From the NCBI GenBank assembly GCA_002081555.1, contig MZNV01002964.1, positions 1-39,358 on the forward strand: a stretch of 39,358 nt of DNA. The letters are read 5' to 3'. The stretch comes from Protostelium mycophagum. Its lineage: Eukaryota > Evosea > Variosea > Protosteliida > Protosteliaceae. The position numbers and the translations under genes are program-made. This document shows, one piece after another, positions 25,301 through 35,204 of the stretch (position 1 is the first letter of the stretch; each line of letters begins with the position of its first letter). Below the pieces are notes generated by a model. It was not told the origin of the DNA. It ran no database searches and saw nothing but the letters and a program-made list of their open reading frames with translations.

Positions 25301-26501
25301 TGCCAAAAAAGCTGAGAAAAAACTCGCCTGGTCTAAGATATCAGCAACACCGTCCGAATGGATCGCCGATAGAGGTAGAGGCTGCCCCAATCCGAGTCTG
25401 TCTAAAGAGGTGAAGGTCTCGCCCGTCTTAAGAATCAAGTTGTCCGCCTTGTTCGCGACGAGGATGACTTTCTTGCCTGGAGTATTGTTGATTCGCGTTC
25501 TCAGAAACCTAGCGATCTCGATGTCTTCATTTGTGAGGCCCTGTCGTGATTAATGAATGATGGGATCACATGGTGATGTGATCATTAAATTTTTATCCTC
25601 GATTTTTTAATATGGTAACAACATACGGTGATTACCGTAATTACACTACACAGAAAATTGGTAGAAATTACATGTCGCACCTCGCACCTCGAGTTTAAAA
25701 AATACTAAATTAAACTATATGTGCAGAAAGTTTTCTTTAAAATTCAAATTTTTCAAAATTCTTAAAAGTTTGTACCTCTTTCACATCCACCATGAACACG
25801 ATGATGCTTGCTTCCTTAAGAGCCACATATGTCTGCTGTCTGATGTGATCAATCATCGCCTCCTTCTCCTTCCCTTTCTGTCTGATGCCCACCAAGCCCC
25901 CAGTATCTACAACTGTGAACCTCCTGCCGAGGTACAGAGCGGATCCATAAGACCGGTCACGTGTTGTGCCACTGACTGCGACTCTGTCAGTTTTTGTGCA
26001 GACAAAAATTGGTTTCATGTCGAGATACAGCCATCAAAAATGTGGAGAAAGATGTGAGAGTGATGATGAAATGGTGAAAATAATGATTGATAAAACAAAA
26101 TAAAGACACTCACTCGGTGTAACGATGGCTTTCTTTTGCCCTCTGTCGATGATGAGATTGAAAAGGGTTGATTTTCCCACATTTGGCCTCCCCACCAGAG
26201 CTACAACTGTTTTTCCTTGGAAAGACTCTGGTTCTGTCTCTTCTATTGCAGAGGCTTGAAGATCAAATTTCAACTTCCTCTTTGTGAACTGTCCTTGTAT
26301 ACGACCAAATGTCCCTCCAATCCTTTTGATATTGTTGGTGTTCAGGCGGATTGGGCGAACATTGAATGGCTCAGATTGGCGTAGTGATGTCTTCAACAGG
26401 AATACTGGCTGTCTGATGTCTGTGATGCACCGTGAAGAACCAAAAGACCGACATGTGTCCAACCGTACAGCTCTAAGAGCTACCAAGCCAGAGATGGGCA
26501 T
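22357..26501 (-). CDS. DER: Der/EngA double-GTPase, ribosome-assembly type, probably organellar
   Basis: A bacterial-type GTPase with two G domains and a KH-like C-terminus, needed for large-subunit ribosome assembly. The start at 26501 gives a basic, Ser-rich leader (MPISGLVALRAVRLDTCRSF), compatible with mitochondrial import. G domain 1: VALVGRPNVGKSTLFN, SGTTRDRSYG, TVVDTGGLVG and VILVANKADN. An acidic linker (EPESEDPLSSDLDLESPDN) follows. G domain 2: RIAIVGQPNVGKSSAMNHL, VEGTTHDPVDHHM, TLIDTAGIRKR, VIVAVNKWDLLREV and FVSAKTGYHMSE. The C-terminal KH-like domain shows FPPTFALFVNDPSLVQ and YRRYLEGAIRERHAYLGTPI. It then extends with a basic RNEAREANWSSRKRKNDKTR stretch and an acidic tail ending DDDEALEESTK. 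Introns are numerous, including a long A/T-rich one at about 24370-24570. Identity is firm; the organelle is inference. Confidence 0.93.
25624..25639. repeat. Palindrome TACGGT-GATT-ACCGTA
   Basis: An inverted repeat in an intron of the Der gene, same CGGT..ACCG core as the palindromes at 14905 and 15584. Confidence 0.6.
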
Positions 26502-26574
26502 TGATGTGATTTTGTGATCGAAAAAATGTGATTGTGACAGATCAGATCATCTCACACAACTTTCCCCAAGCAAC

Positions 26575-27139
26575 ATGGGAGACAGAAAGCGACCCAAGCA
26601 AGAGAAGACATTAGTAGAGGTTATAGAGGATAACAAGCGAAAAGCGGAAGACCAATGGACTGAAGATTACAAATACAGTGAGCTAAATTCATGTAATGTT
26701 CCTTGCATAACTCTTCACAGAGGGACCTGCAGCATTAGATGATGATGATGTCGATTTCTACGAAAATAGGGAAAATGAAAAGAGATTGAAGATTCTCGAA
26801 CGAGAATTAGAGGACATGGCCGCCGTTGAAGAGTGGCAGAAGGATGTTCGGTCTAAAATTTACAAAGTTCAAGAAGAGCCAGTCGCGACTGTGGCAACGT
26901 CATCCATCAATGCCACCATCACCAAGCCAGTTGTGAGAGCCGCCACAAAAATCAAACCAAAAGTAGTCATCAAGAAGAAAGAAGCTCCTTCATCACCAGC
27001 ACAGCCACCGAAAACGGAATCGAAGGAGACAAAAACAGAGACGGCAAAAACAAATCCAAAAACACCTGCAGAAACGAAACCAAACGGAGAGAAGAAGGCA
27101 ACTGTATCATTGGTGGCATATGGAGAGGATGATGATTAG
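26575..27139 (+). CDS. PSME3IP1: PSME3IP1 (NIP30/FAM192A)-like protein
   Basis: The human family member binds the PA28-gamma proteasome activator in the nucleus. Exon 1 from 26575 reads MGDRKRPKQEKTLVEVIEDN followed by KRKAEDQWTEDYKYS; a 44-bp intron follows. Exon 2 has ALDDDDVDFYENRENEKRL and LERELEDMAAVEEWQKDVR. This order, an Asp/Glu-rich 'LDEDE-V/T-x-F' motif followed by a charged helix, is the NIP30 domain signature. The rest is a Lys/Pro/Thr/Glu-rich low-complexity tail ending VAYGEDDD. It is divergent from the Der gene with only about 73 bp between start codons, so the two probably share a promoter. Short but complete; the match rests on the N-terminal domain only. Confidence 0.75.
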
Positions 27140-27316
27140 GCAAAACACCTATAAAAAATATTCTTGAATACTATCATGGATACTTACTTTTCTTGAAGGA
27201 TTTACATGCTGAAGAGGAGGATTTACATGCTTTAGGATAACTCTAAAGAGTTATTTTTAAAAAAAATTTATTTATTCTTATTAAAACATCGCGAGAGAAG
27301 GAACACATCTCAAGTG

Positions 27317-27831
27317 ATGGTGATGGACGAGCCCAGCGGTGCTATTCATGAGCTAACACTAACGGATGAGGATTATCCAAACAATTACGTCCACATGCAA
27401 CACCCGGACGATTTCAAAATGGTCGAGTCACCATCACCCCTGAGAAGGTTTTAGTACGAAGAGGGGTCACTCACACTAGGCTCATTCTGCGGTATGTGCT
27501 ATAAAAAACTCCACGTACACTAACATGTTTCAGAATTTCCTTCTGCATCGATGAGAACCAGTATGCGTCTCTCTCGTTTGTGTGCGATACTGGTGCTCCT
27601 GGCTATTTCTATCTCTCAAAAGAGGGAAGAGCTGTCTTAAGAACCCGAATCGAGGAGGATGATGCAGGAACTTTATTCATCCCTGTAGATGGAAGGAAAT
27701 TCTTGGTTGATGACTCACCTCACAACAGCTCGAGTGTCATCGGACTTCGAGCACTCAAAATTTGGGGTCTTGACCTCTCAAGGGGTCATGATGACTCTTT
27801 CGAATTCCAGGCTTTGCCGCGACATCTATAA
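27317..27831 (+). CDS. Small protein with retropepsin-like DTGA motif
   Basis: Two exons (27317-27447, then from about 27535) give some 140 residues. The second exon holds YASLSFVCDTGAPGYFYLS, in which hydrophobic-Asp-Thr-Gly-Ala is the catalytic-loop signature of retropepsin-fold aspartic proteases. It continues with GTLFIPVDGRKFLV and SSSVIGLRALKIWGLDL, which fit the following strand and the 'I-x-G-L/x-x-L' helix region of that fold. The first exon (TLTDEDYPNNYVHMQHPD) is acidic and unlike any domain I know. The frame is open and spliced, and no other element parts lie nearby, so I treat it as a host gene. Whether it is an active protease (a dimer would be needed) is unknown. Confidence 0.6.
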
Positions 27832-28908
27832 ATCTCAAGGATGTAAGAGAGTTTTTAAACATGCAAGTGTTTATTCGTGCTGGACTCTGTGATAAGATTT
27901 TCGGTGGATATTGAAAAATTCTGCATGAAGTAACAAGAGCTTGTGAGGCCAGTGATATGCTCGACGGATGAAGGCAAGAAAATCTTTTATTGTGTAGAAG
28001 GTCGGCAATTGTAGACAGCGAAATTACATTTTTGGTTTTAGCTTCCAGTTTCAGCGGCGTCAGTAAGTGTCAACACTGACAAGTCGGTTTCTGAGGGTCA
28101 GTCAACTGATTTGGTGTGAAACCGCGTGAGCAACTCCGAAAGACTCTGGTCCAATGCATCATTCCACTTCTCACGATTCTTTATACAACATTTCATACAT
28201 ATTTTCTTCTTGAATTTGACCCTCTGCATCTCTCAAAGATGAACTCTCATGTTTTCTTGTTACATTGTCGGCATCATCGACTCGGCAACTCAGTGATGAG
28301 GTTACTCTCATGTATTGCAGGTGGAATTGGACTTCTATATTCCTCGTCGTCGGTGCGTGTTGTCGTGTGTTGGTTTTTTGAGTTCTGACTGCTGCGTCGG
28401 TGCGTGTTGTCGTGTGTTCGTTTTTTTAGTTCTGACTGCTGCGTGCGTACAGTGTTGAATCCTGGGAATCTCTGTCATCCGGTCGTCTGGTCTCCTTATG
28501 TATAGATTTGATGACGAAAGATGCAGCTCCATCAAAAAATCAATAGATACGCGATAGATCTGGCAGATCTCACACAATCATGTACGTCAAAATCCTGGTT
28601 TACAATTCCTTTCGATTTATGCTTGATTTTGTATTCTGGTTTCGTTCGATAGAAATAGGTTTTTTAGTAGAAGTGGACGAGTCGCAAAAATTTGTTAATG
28701 CGTAGAAGTACAAAGTTAAGTTGTGTAAAATGAGGTCATTGTACAATAGAAATGGGATTTAACGCTATTTAATCGATATTTATTTTGTTTCATTTAGATC
28801 GTAACAGTCCCATCTTGCACAGGTAAATACTGTGGCGGATTTATTTTACAACCAAGTTGAAAACGCGAAAAAGTCACTTTTAAAAAATTAATTTATTCAC
28901 GCATAAAA
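27832..28908. other. Longest gene-free stretch, no gene seen
   Basis: About 1.08 kb between the 3' ends of two convergent genes. It is A/T-rich in parts and contains a 47-bp tandem repeat (28348-28441). The reading frames that cross it are low-complexity and unsupported. It may hold two long 3' ends or an undetected non-coding RNA. Confidence 0.5.
28348..28441. repeat. Two tandem copies of a 47-bp unit
   Basis: Copy 1 is 28348-28394 and copy 2 is 28395-28441, beginning CGTCGGTGCGTGTTGTCGTG and ending TTCTGACTGCTG. They differ by about two bases plus a small shift in the T run; a third copy starts (CGTGCGT) and stops. A minisatellite of recent origin in intergenic DNA. Confidence 0.85.
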
Positions 28909-29445
28909 CTATCCTCTGCTGACAAAGACTTGGCAGTCGGGCCAATTTCCTTGGGAATGGACATTCACCACCTCCCAAGTGTTCTTCACGGGGCAATATA
29001 TAGCTGGCGCAAAGGAAGGCTGGTTACAGTCACCAGAAGGATAAGAGAGTTGCATGCCGGTGTTGTCAGGGTTGCGGCAGTTGTTTGGGTTATCACCGCG
29101 CCAGTACATTCCATTCTAAGATGTTGTCAAATCGATCGAAAAGCTAAAGATACATGTGGGATTTATACCTCTTGGATACCAAGACCGGTATCAGGGAGCT
29201 GGTATGTGTTTGATGAACCTGAACAATCTTAAATGAAATCCAAATGCAAAAGTGAAGGTGACTTTTTCGACAGGCAAACGTGAAGATTGCTTACCGCTAG
29301 GAAGATTATCTCCTCCAGACTGCCAGTTGTAAGCGTCAAAGATGGTAATAGTGGTATCTCCTGAGTGGACTTGGTTGTAGACAGTCACAGAAGCAGCGGA
29401 AGCAGCAGCCACACAGATAAGGAAGACGAGAGCAACCTTGTTCAT
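28909..29445 (-). CDS. Small secreted protein
   Basis: The start at 29445 gives a clear signal peptide (MNKVALVFLICVAAASAASV), followed by TVYNQVHSGDTTITIFDAYN and WQSGGDNLPSG, then an intron, a short exon (TYQLPDTGLGIQEV), a second intron and the last exon. That exon has MYWRGDNPNNCRNPDNTGMQ, LSYPSGDCNQPSFAPAIYCP and NTWEVVNVHSQGNWPDCQVF, ending VSRG at a TAG. About 135 mature residues with four cysteines that could form two disulphides. No family recognised; small, Asn/Gly-rich and extracellular. It is divergent from the gene at 29558, with 112 bp between starts. Confidence 0.7.
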
Positions 29446-29557
29446 CTTGTTTGTCTTGGTGTTGTTTGGACGGGTTAAAAAGGATCCTTTTTAACGGAAC
29501 GCCCTGTGGAAGGCTTGTCAGCAAATTAGAGAAAGACAATTCCCGGAGCTGTCCGCC

Positions 29558-30144
29558 ATGACAGAAGGCGTTGCATCGTCAACAGCGGAAATAGCGGTTA
29601 CCGCAGAGTAAGAGCGCAACTTTCACTTCAACACCTATTTCCGATTTCAAATATTTGCGAAGACGCAACAAGGAGCTGATGCTGCTCTCTCTCGACGAGG
29701 AGGGCAAATCAGAGGCCGAAAAGGCAAAGAAGGAGGAGTGTGCTTCTCATGGCTTGAGTCGGTGGAAATGATTCGGGACCGAGCCAAAATGAGTGGAGAT
29801 GTCACTGTCTACACTCCGATAAGCTTGGAGTTCGATTATATTCATACCGATCACCGCAACTTGTGGTTGAGCAAACGATTATCGAGTACTCAAAATTCAT
29901 TATAATTTGATTAATCTTCAGTGTGGTGAAACAAAACAAAGGAGACAGCAGCAGACCGCCACGTTTGTTGGAGATCTATCTTGCAAAGAAAGAAGACAAC
30001 AATAGAGGCGCAGTGCCAGAAAACGACCTTCACTTGGTGTTCGCTGTAAGAATCGACTTTTCGTCAAAATTGAACCTGGTCGGGTGGTTACGTGATTCTG
30101 GATTTCGGAATTAGCATGCTACCGAGAGATGCACGTTAAAATAA
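29558..30144 (+). CDS. Unrecognised protein, probably cytosolic
   Basis: The ATG at 29558 sits in a good context (GCCATGA). Exon 1 encodes MTEGVASSTAEIAVTAE. After a 55-bp intron come TQQGADAALSRRGGQ, a basic GRKGKEGG segment, and the best-structured part (VCFSWLESVEMIRDRAKMSG, DVTVYTPISLEFDYIHTDHR, NLWLSKRL). Then a second intron and an exon with VVKQNKGDSSRPPRLLEIYL and NDLHLVFA. The last piece may be spliced to HATERCTLK with a stop at 30142-30144; without that splice the frame ends at 30114. The alternation of beta strands and short helices suggests one globular alpha/beta domain of about 140 residues. I do not recognise it. Introns fit the local GT..AG pattern, so it is probably a real gene. 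Confidence 0.55.
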
Positions 30145-30276
30145 CGGTTATAAACCTATATCGTGTATAAGGCGTAAGTACGGTATGTCCCCGCGGGTAA
30201 AATAATGATTTATCCGCGGGTAATTCTGGGGATTCAACGTTCTGTCACCATTTCCAGACAACACAAACATTACACA

Positions 30277-31568
30277 ATGTCTAATCAAGCAGGTGAATAC
30301 ACGTGATCGATCATGAAGACTGATCTTTAGCCATCATTCCAGCAAAAGGGCAGAACGTCGAGATCAAAGATGTGGAGAGATACACTCCGGGGCCTGATGA
30401 GATCTTGATAAAGAATGTCGCCATCGCGAGCAACCCGATCGATTGGAAGGTTCAGAAGTACGAGGTCATCGTGAAACTCCCACACATCGTGGGAAGTGAC
30501 GTGGCAGGAGTTGTAGAGGAAGTCGGGGAGGGTGTCACAAAGTTCAAGAAGGGAGACCATGTGAGGAACTTCTAATTGATCTCATGATTGATCATGTGAC
30601 AGGTGTGGAGCTATCTACCGCACCTCTTAAAAGGATCTAAATATGGAGCCTTTCAAGAGTATTCTCTCGCAACTGTCGGTATTACAGCCCCAAAGCCTTC
30701 GAAAATTTCCTTTGAAGAGGCATGCACACTCCCAATGGCGATCTACACCGCTGCCGCAGGTACGTCTTATGTCGACGACAAGAATAAATCTGTACAGGTC
30801 TATTTTCGGATCTCAAGATACCCCCGCCCAGCTCTGTCCAAATTCCTCCCATTACCACGACCACCCCTGTCATCTACGTGCACGGTGGGGCCTCAGCAGT
30901 GGGATCTGCTGCTGTACAACTTGCCAGATTGTCAGGGTACAGAGTCATCTCTGCAGCTTCGCCCAAGAATTTTGATTTAGTGAAGAATCTTGGTGCAGAG
31001 GCTGTCTTTGATTACAAGGTGTGAATTTTGACTGATTTTTACGAGCGATTCTTTCCACCCGCCTTAATGCAACTCCCAGTAAGATCTCAAGAACTTACTG
31101 TGGGGTGCAAATGAGCATTACATTAATCTAAACCAAATTGTAGGACGCTGAGTTGATAGAAAAGGTAAAAGCTGCGGCGGGAAAACCCATCAAGAAGGCG
31201 TTTGATGCCATCTCAGAGAATGGAACTCCCCACATTGTAGAGAGAGTTGTAGAAGCCGATGGCGAGATCGCCTTGGTCCTTTCCCCAATCCCAAATTTCA
31301 ACCCCAAGCAAAAGGTTGGTCTAATCTGATCATTCACGGTGTGATCAGCCAATGAAATGACCTGTTGTAGATTCACTCCATCTTTGCCCCAAATGCAATC
31401 ACAGAATGCCCCTGGCTTGCCGATTTTGTGACTTCTGCAATTGAGGCGAACACTGTTCGACCTTTCCGGCCTGAGATAGTGGCGAGAGGCATAAAAGAGA
31501 CCCAGAAGATATTGGATCACCACATGAGTGGTAATGTCTCTGGGTACAAACCGGTTCTTTTGGTCTGA
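30277..31568 (+). CDS. Zinc-free medium-chain dehydrogenase/reductase (enoyl-reductase/quinone-oxidoreductase-like)
   Basis: An NADPH-dependent oxidoreductase of the MDR superfamily. Exon 1 is MSNQA, followed by IIPAKGQNVEIKDVERYTPG, DEILIKNVAIASNPIDWKVQ (the family's N-P-x-D-x-K motif) and IVGSDVAGVVEEVGEGVTKF. Then come KYGAFQEYSLATVGITAPKP, EEACTLPMAIYTAA and the nucleotide-binding VIYVHGGASAVGSAAVQLAR (GGxSxVG). Later parts are VISAASPKNFDLVKNLGAEA, FDYKD, KKAFDAISENGTPHIVERV and a C-terminal half ending SGYKPVLLV. No catalytic or structural zinc ligands are seen. The combination best fits the fungal trans-enoyl-reductase/ToxD-like subgroup, whose members reduce alpha,beta-unsaturated carbonyls. 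Introns near 30297-30329, 30558-30601, 30763-30798, 31019-31143 and 31315-31373 contain GTTGTAGA-type motifs in part. Confidence 0.85.
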
Positions 31569-32184
31569 ACATCATATAAAAGAAATTATGCCCAACCATT
31601 GTGCTGGTTCAAGGCTGCTAAGGCGGGCTAAAAGCTTGCCCAGTTTGCACAGCCCCTTCACGTGTTTGCATGCTGTGGCGCATTGTAGATTGCGGCCACA
31701 GACTATGACAACATTGCAGTTGAATGCTGGACGCTACTAATCTCTGATTGTATTGTGGGCAGAAACCTTATTCATAATATAGTTGTTTGCATTTGAGATA
31801 ATTTCTAACTGCAATTGTTAATTGTTGATTAGAGTATCAGATGACTTGTAAAACTACCTTTAGATGATTTTGAATATTCTCATCTCTTTTTACGAAAGCC
31901 TTGTGCAAGTTATTTGCAGATCCTGACATGAACATCACTGATAGGGCAAACTTTGGACTGTCAAATTAATAACATTATGACTGAGAGCAACCAACACCTA
32001 GACATTCAGAGATCATTGGGCTGTTGCAGGTTGAAGATTCATCACGTCATGGAGTCATCTACAATATTGTAGAACTGTCTGTTCCGCTGCCACAAATTTT
32101 TTTTGAATAAAACGAAACTAAAATAATATCTTTTACGGTCATTCACTACAGATTTTCAGGTCTTAGTTTAACAAGCTAATGTCT
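31569..32184. other. Intergenic between convergent genes, no gene seen
   Basis: About 615 bp, with the 3' ends of the MDR gene and SNW1. It holds ATTGTAGA near 31684 and the perfect palindrome at 32058-32073. No coding stretch is supported. Confidence 0.5.
32058..32073. repeat. Perfect palindrome TCTACAATATTGTAGA
   Basis: Two head-to-head copies of the window's dispersed TCTACAA/TTGTAGA motif form a 16-bp perfect inverted repeat. It lies in the spacer between two convergent genes, where it could act at RNA 3' ends or be bound by a dimeric protein. Confidence 0.75.
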
Positions 32185-34711
32185 TTATCGTTTTTTCGAG
32201 CCTCTGCTGTCATCAAAGTCTATGCGGCTTCTCTTACTGCCTCCTCCCTCATACAGCGACTGACTACTCGCGTTTCCAGCATTAGCATGCATTGTGCCTG
32301 TGATCATCAACATGATCCCTTTCTGGGAATGAGAAATTACCTGATGTGCCGACGCGGCCTCCTGGCTTTGATTTAGCTCTGGCATCACCCAGCATGGACT
32401 CCAACTCTCCTGCGAAGGGGTCATTCTGGGCGGAAGAAGTCGTTGTAGATGGTGCTTTGTCGAACTCGACGGGGGCGGACCTCCCTCCATCATCTGGTGG
32501 GGTCAGAATTGTAGATGTGGAATTTTAAAAAAATCGCTCACTCTTCGGGGCTTTGTCGGAGCCGGCAAAACCCTTGTCGGGTCGGAATTTGCTGGTGTCT
32601 TGAAGCTTTTGTAGATCCTCCTGTCACACATCAATCTACAACCAAAAATCACATCATATTTTCTCAGAAAATCCCAGTATTTTTCAATATTTGAATTTTG
32701 AAAGAAAGTTCACCTCAGTTCCGTATTCGTCTTCCACCTTTTTGGCGCGGAAAATTTGACCCGCAGTTCCTCCGGTGAAGAGGGCTTTGTCGTATGTGCT
32801 GTAGTCGGCGTCATCACCAAACCCACTATCCATACCCTGACTTTGGTTGAACAATCTGGCGTCAAAGCGGCTGTCAGAGTGTCAGATATGACGTCATGAC
32901 TTGATGACATCATGTCAAAAACGATGTCCGATGACGTCAAGGAGATATATTACCTCTCCATGGATCCGGTGGAGACGGCCTGTCCCAAAGCAACTCGCTC
33001 ACCAATGTCACGGTCTGCATTTCTAGCCGCAGCAGAACGGTTACGGCCCATACGCAAATCTCTCTCTCTTTCACGAGTTCTACAACTGTCAATACCTCGA
33101 GACCACCAAGAATTTTTTATCTTCAGATTTTTCTACTTTCAAATACAAAAAACAATGTTCTTCGAAAAAATTAATTTCTTTGAGAAAATATTAATACAAA
33201 AAAAAAAACAGAAAAAATTAAATGTTACCTCTCGTGACGGATCTGGTCACGCTCTTGCCTTGCCTCCGCATCATCTTTGGTCAGACCTGAAAAATTTAAA
33301 TCTCAAGTTTGGGCTTGATCCCGAGATTTACCCGAGTCTTCATCTGCTTGACTTGCGAGTCTGTCGATTCTGGCCGCTTGGGCCATTTCCCTGAACTTCT
33401 CCTCTCGCTTTTCTTTCTCGTGGAGTTTGAGCCTCCTGTCGATTTCCGCACGCGCTGCCACCTATTTTTTATTTAAATTTAATTTAAATTTCACTCTTCG
33501 AAATTTGATTTTTTTCACATTTTTTTGCAAAAAAGTTGGTAAAAAAGGGTCGAGGAAATCTTGAAGAAATCTCCGCACCTCTCCTCTTGCAGCTCTCTCT
33601 GCCTCATACAAAGACTCTGAAAGCTTTGCGAATCCATCACCAGGCGTAAAGTCTTGAAGTCCTCTTCCGTCAGCCACCAGACGCTTGTCTAAAGACACGG
33701 TGTATCCCTTGTTGTTCTTCCAATTTGAAATCATAGGAGGTATCTTCCAGTCTTGTTGGTCCTTGGCTGTGACCTGCGAGTTTTCCATCAGATTTCTGTT
33801 GTTTTTTTGGAGATTTTTATGGAGTGGATTTTGTTTGGAAGGATTTTGTGACAAAAGTGTTGTTTACCTTTCTAGGAGGAGAGTGCATGATGGGTACTGG
33901 GGGTGATGGTGGTCCCTTGGGAACCTGTACATCTCGTCATTCTACAATTGACAAGAGTCGAAAAAATCATTTTGTCTCCAATTTCATCACAAAGAGATTA
34001 ATTATGATGTGAAGAGATTCCATTGTAAATGAGAGACTGACCTTCTTGTTTAATTTGTGTTTTGCGGGTTCAAGAGGGTCCACAGCGGTTTCAGTGAGTC
34101 TGATGATTCTCTTCTCGGCACCAGAGTTGTGAAGACCTCTGGTGGCTTGTGATTGTATGGGTGTGTATTGGATGAACTGTGTCTCTGATTTGGCTCCTGC
34201 GGTTGGTGCTGCTCCGGCGATTCTTTACAAACAAATCAGAAAATGAAGAATCAGGATCAATCAGTATTCACCTTGAATTCATCAGTTTCTCAAGTGCTTG
34301 TTTCGTTTCTAATGTAGTTTGAGCGATCTCATCATTTCCAGGTCGTCTGAGGGCTTCGTCATCCAACTTCTTAGCGGCCAAATCTTCATGTCTGGCTTGT
34401 ATTTCTCTATTGGTACCGGGTGCCAACAATGTCTCGTATTTTATCCTCCCTTGGCTGTCCAAAGTGATGGGTACGGTCTTATTTTCCGCATTGGCCTTTC
34501 TGCCCATATCCAGAGGATATTGAGCCACATGAATTTCAGGAAAAGCACCTCCATCACCATAATCCTCGGTCATACGAGGTATCCAACCCTGTCTCTTTCC
34601 ATATGGAGGTACCGAGTTTGGGAGGGCGATGGCTGTCGTCGTCGGACGACTGACCTGTTTAGGGGCGTATGACGAGGTGTGTTGAGGAGCTGGAAGACCT
34701 AGAGCCGACAT
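32185..34711 (-). CDS. SNW1: SNW1/SKIP (Prp45) splicing and transcription cofactor
   Basis: A spliceosome component (Prp19-associated) and transcriptional coregulator. The start at 34711 gives MSALGLPAPQHTSSYAPKQV, then the conserved N-terminus: PPYGKRQGWIPRMTEDYGDG, GAFPEIHVAQYPLDMGRK and TVPITLDSQGRIKYETLLAP. The name-giving SNW motif is present near 33680-33735 as ISNWKNNKGYTVSLDKRLVA followed by ADGRGLQDF, and the helical AKLSESLYEAERAARGEVR near 33580-33640. The later part is charged helix (R/E/K-rich, near 32990-33450), then an acidic Asp/Ser region, DNA-level introns rich in A/T, and the family's C-terminal end: SQSLYEGGGSKRSRIDFDDS then RGSKKR and a TAA at 32185-32187. Complete, with about eight introns; identity is firm. 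Confidence 0.95.
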
Positions 34712-35204
34712 GTTGATTTCAACCACCGATATGGTGATGTGATCTTTGGGTTTCAAAAAAATACGATGCCACACCATTTCTTGGAATGTTCAGGAGCAGG
34801 TTGGTTGAAAGATGGCAGTGCTTTGACCGCAGGCACCCTCATTCTAATTCTAACACGACAGAAACCAACTGGTTCGTCGATGTGCTTCACCGCTGATACA
34901 AATGAAAATTTGTCTACCTTATTTTGGCTTTTTGATTTTACACGGCGATATTGTGGCCGAAAGTCCACAGAGACACTCTCGTCTTTGAAATACCACGAGG
35001 AACATCACACAAGACAAACAACAGAATCTTTGGAGATGATCTCTTTAGAATGAAACGAAATCTACTTTGTCATTTTTTAATGGTGTTTGTCATCGAAACA
35101 GCAACCAATCCATTGTTGGTGCCCAGGTGTCTTAATCGCATTTCAATGATTTGGGCTGAAAACTGCGAATTCCTTTCCTTGCTCAATTTCAAAGATTAAG
35201 AATC
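34712..35204. other. Promoter region between divergent genes, no gene called
   Basis: About 490 bp. Overlapping open frames exist on both strands (for example minus 34968-34753 and plus 34739-35053), but none shows a known motif and they contradict each other. It probably contains the promoters of SNW1 and of the membrane-protein gene at 35205. Confidence 0.45.

Noticed and set aside
28335-28577. Minus-strand frame with repeated KKTNTRQHAPT-type units
   Set aside because: The repetition comes from the 47-bp DNA repeat; no start context or splice support.
34739-35053. Plus-strand frame of 104 codons and overlapping minus-strand frame of 71 codons
   Set aside because: They contradict each other, lack motifs and lie in a shared promoter region.
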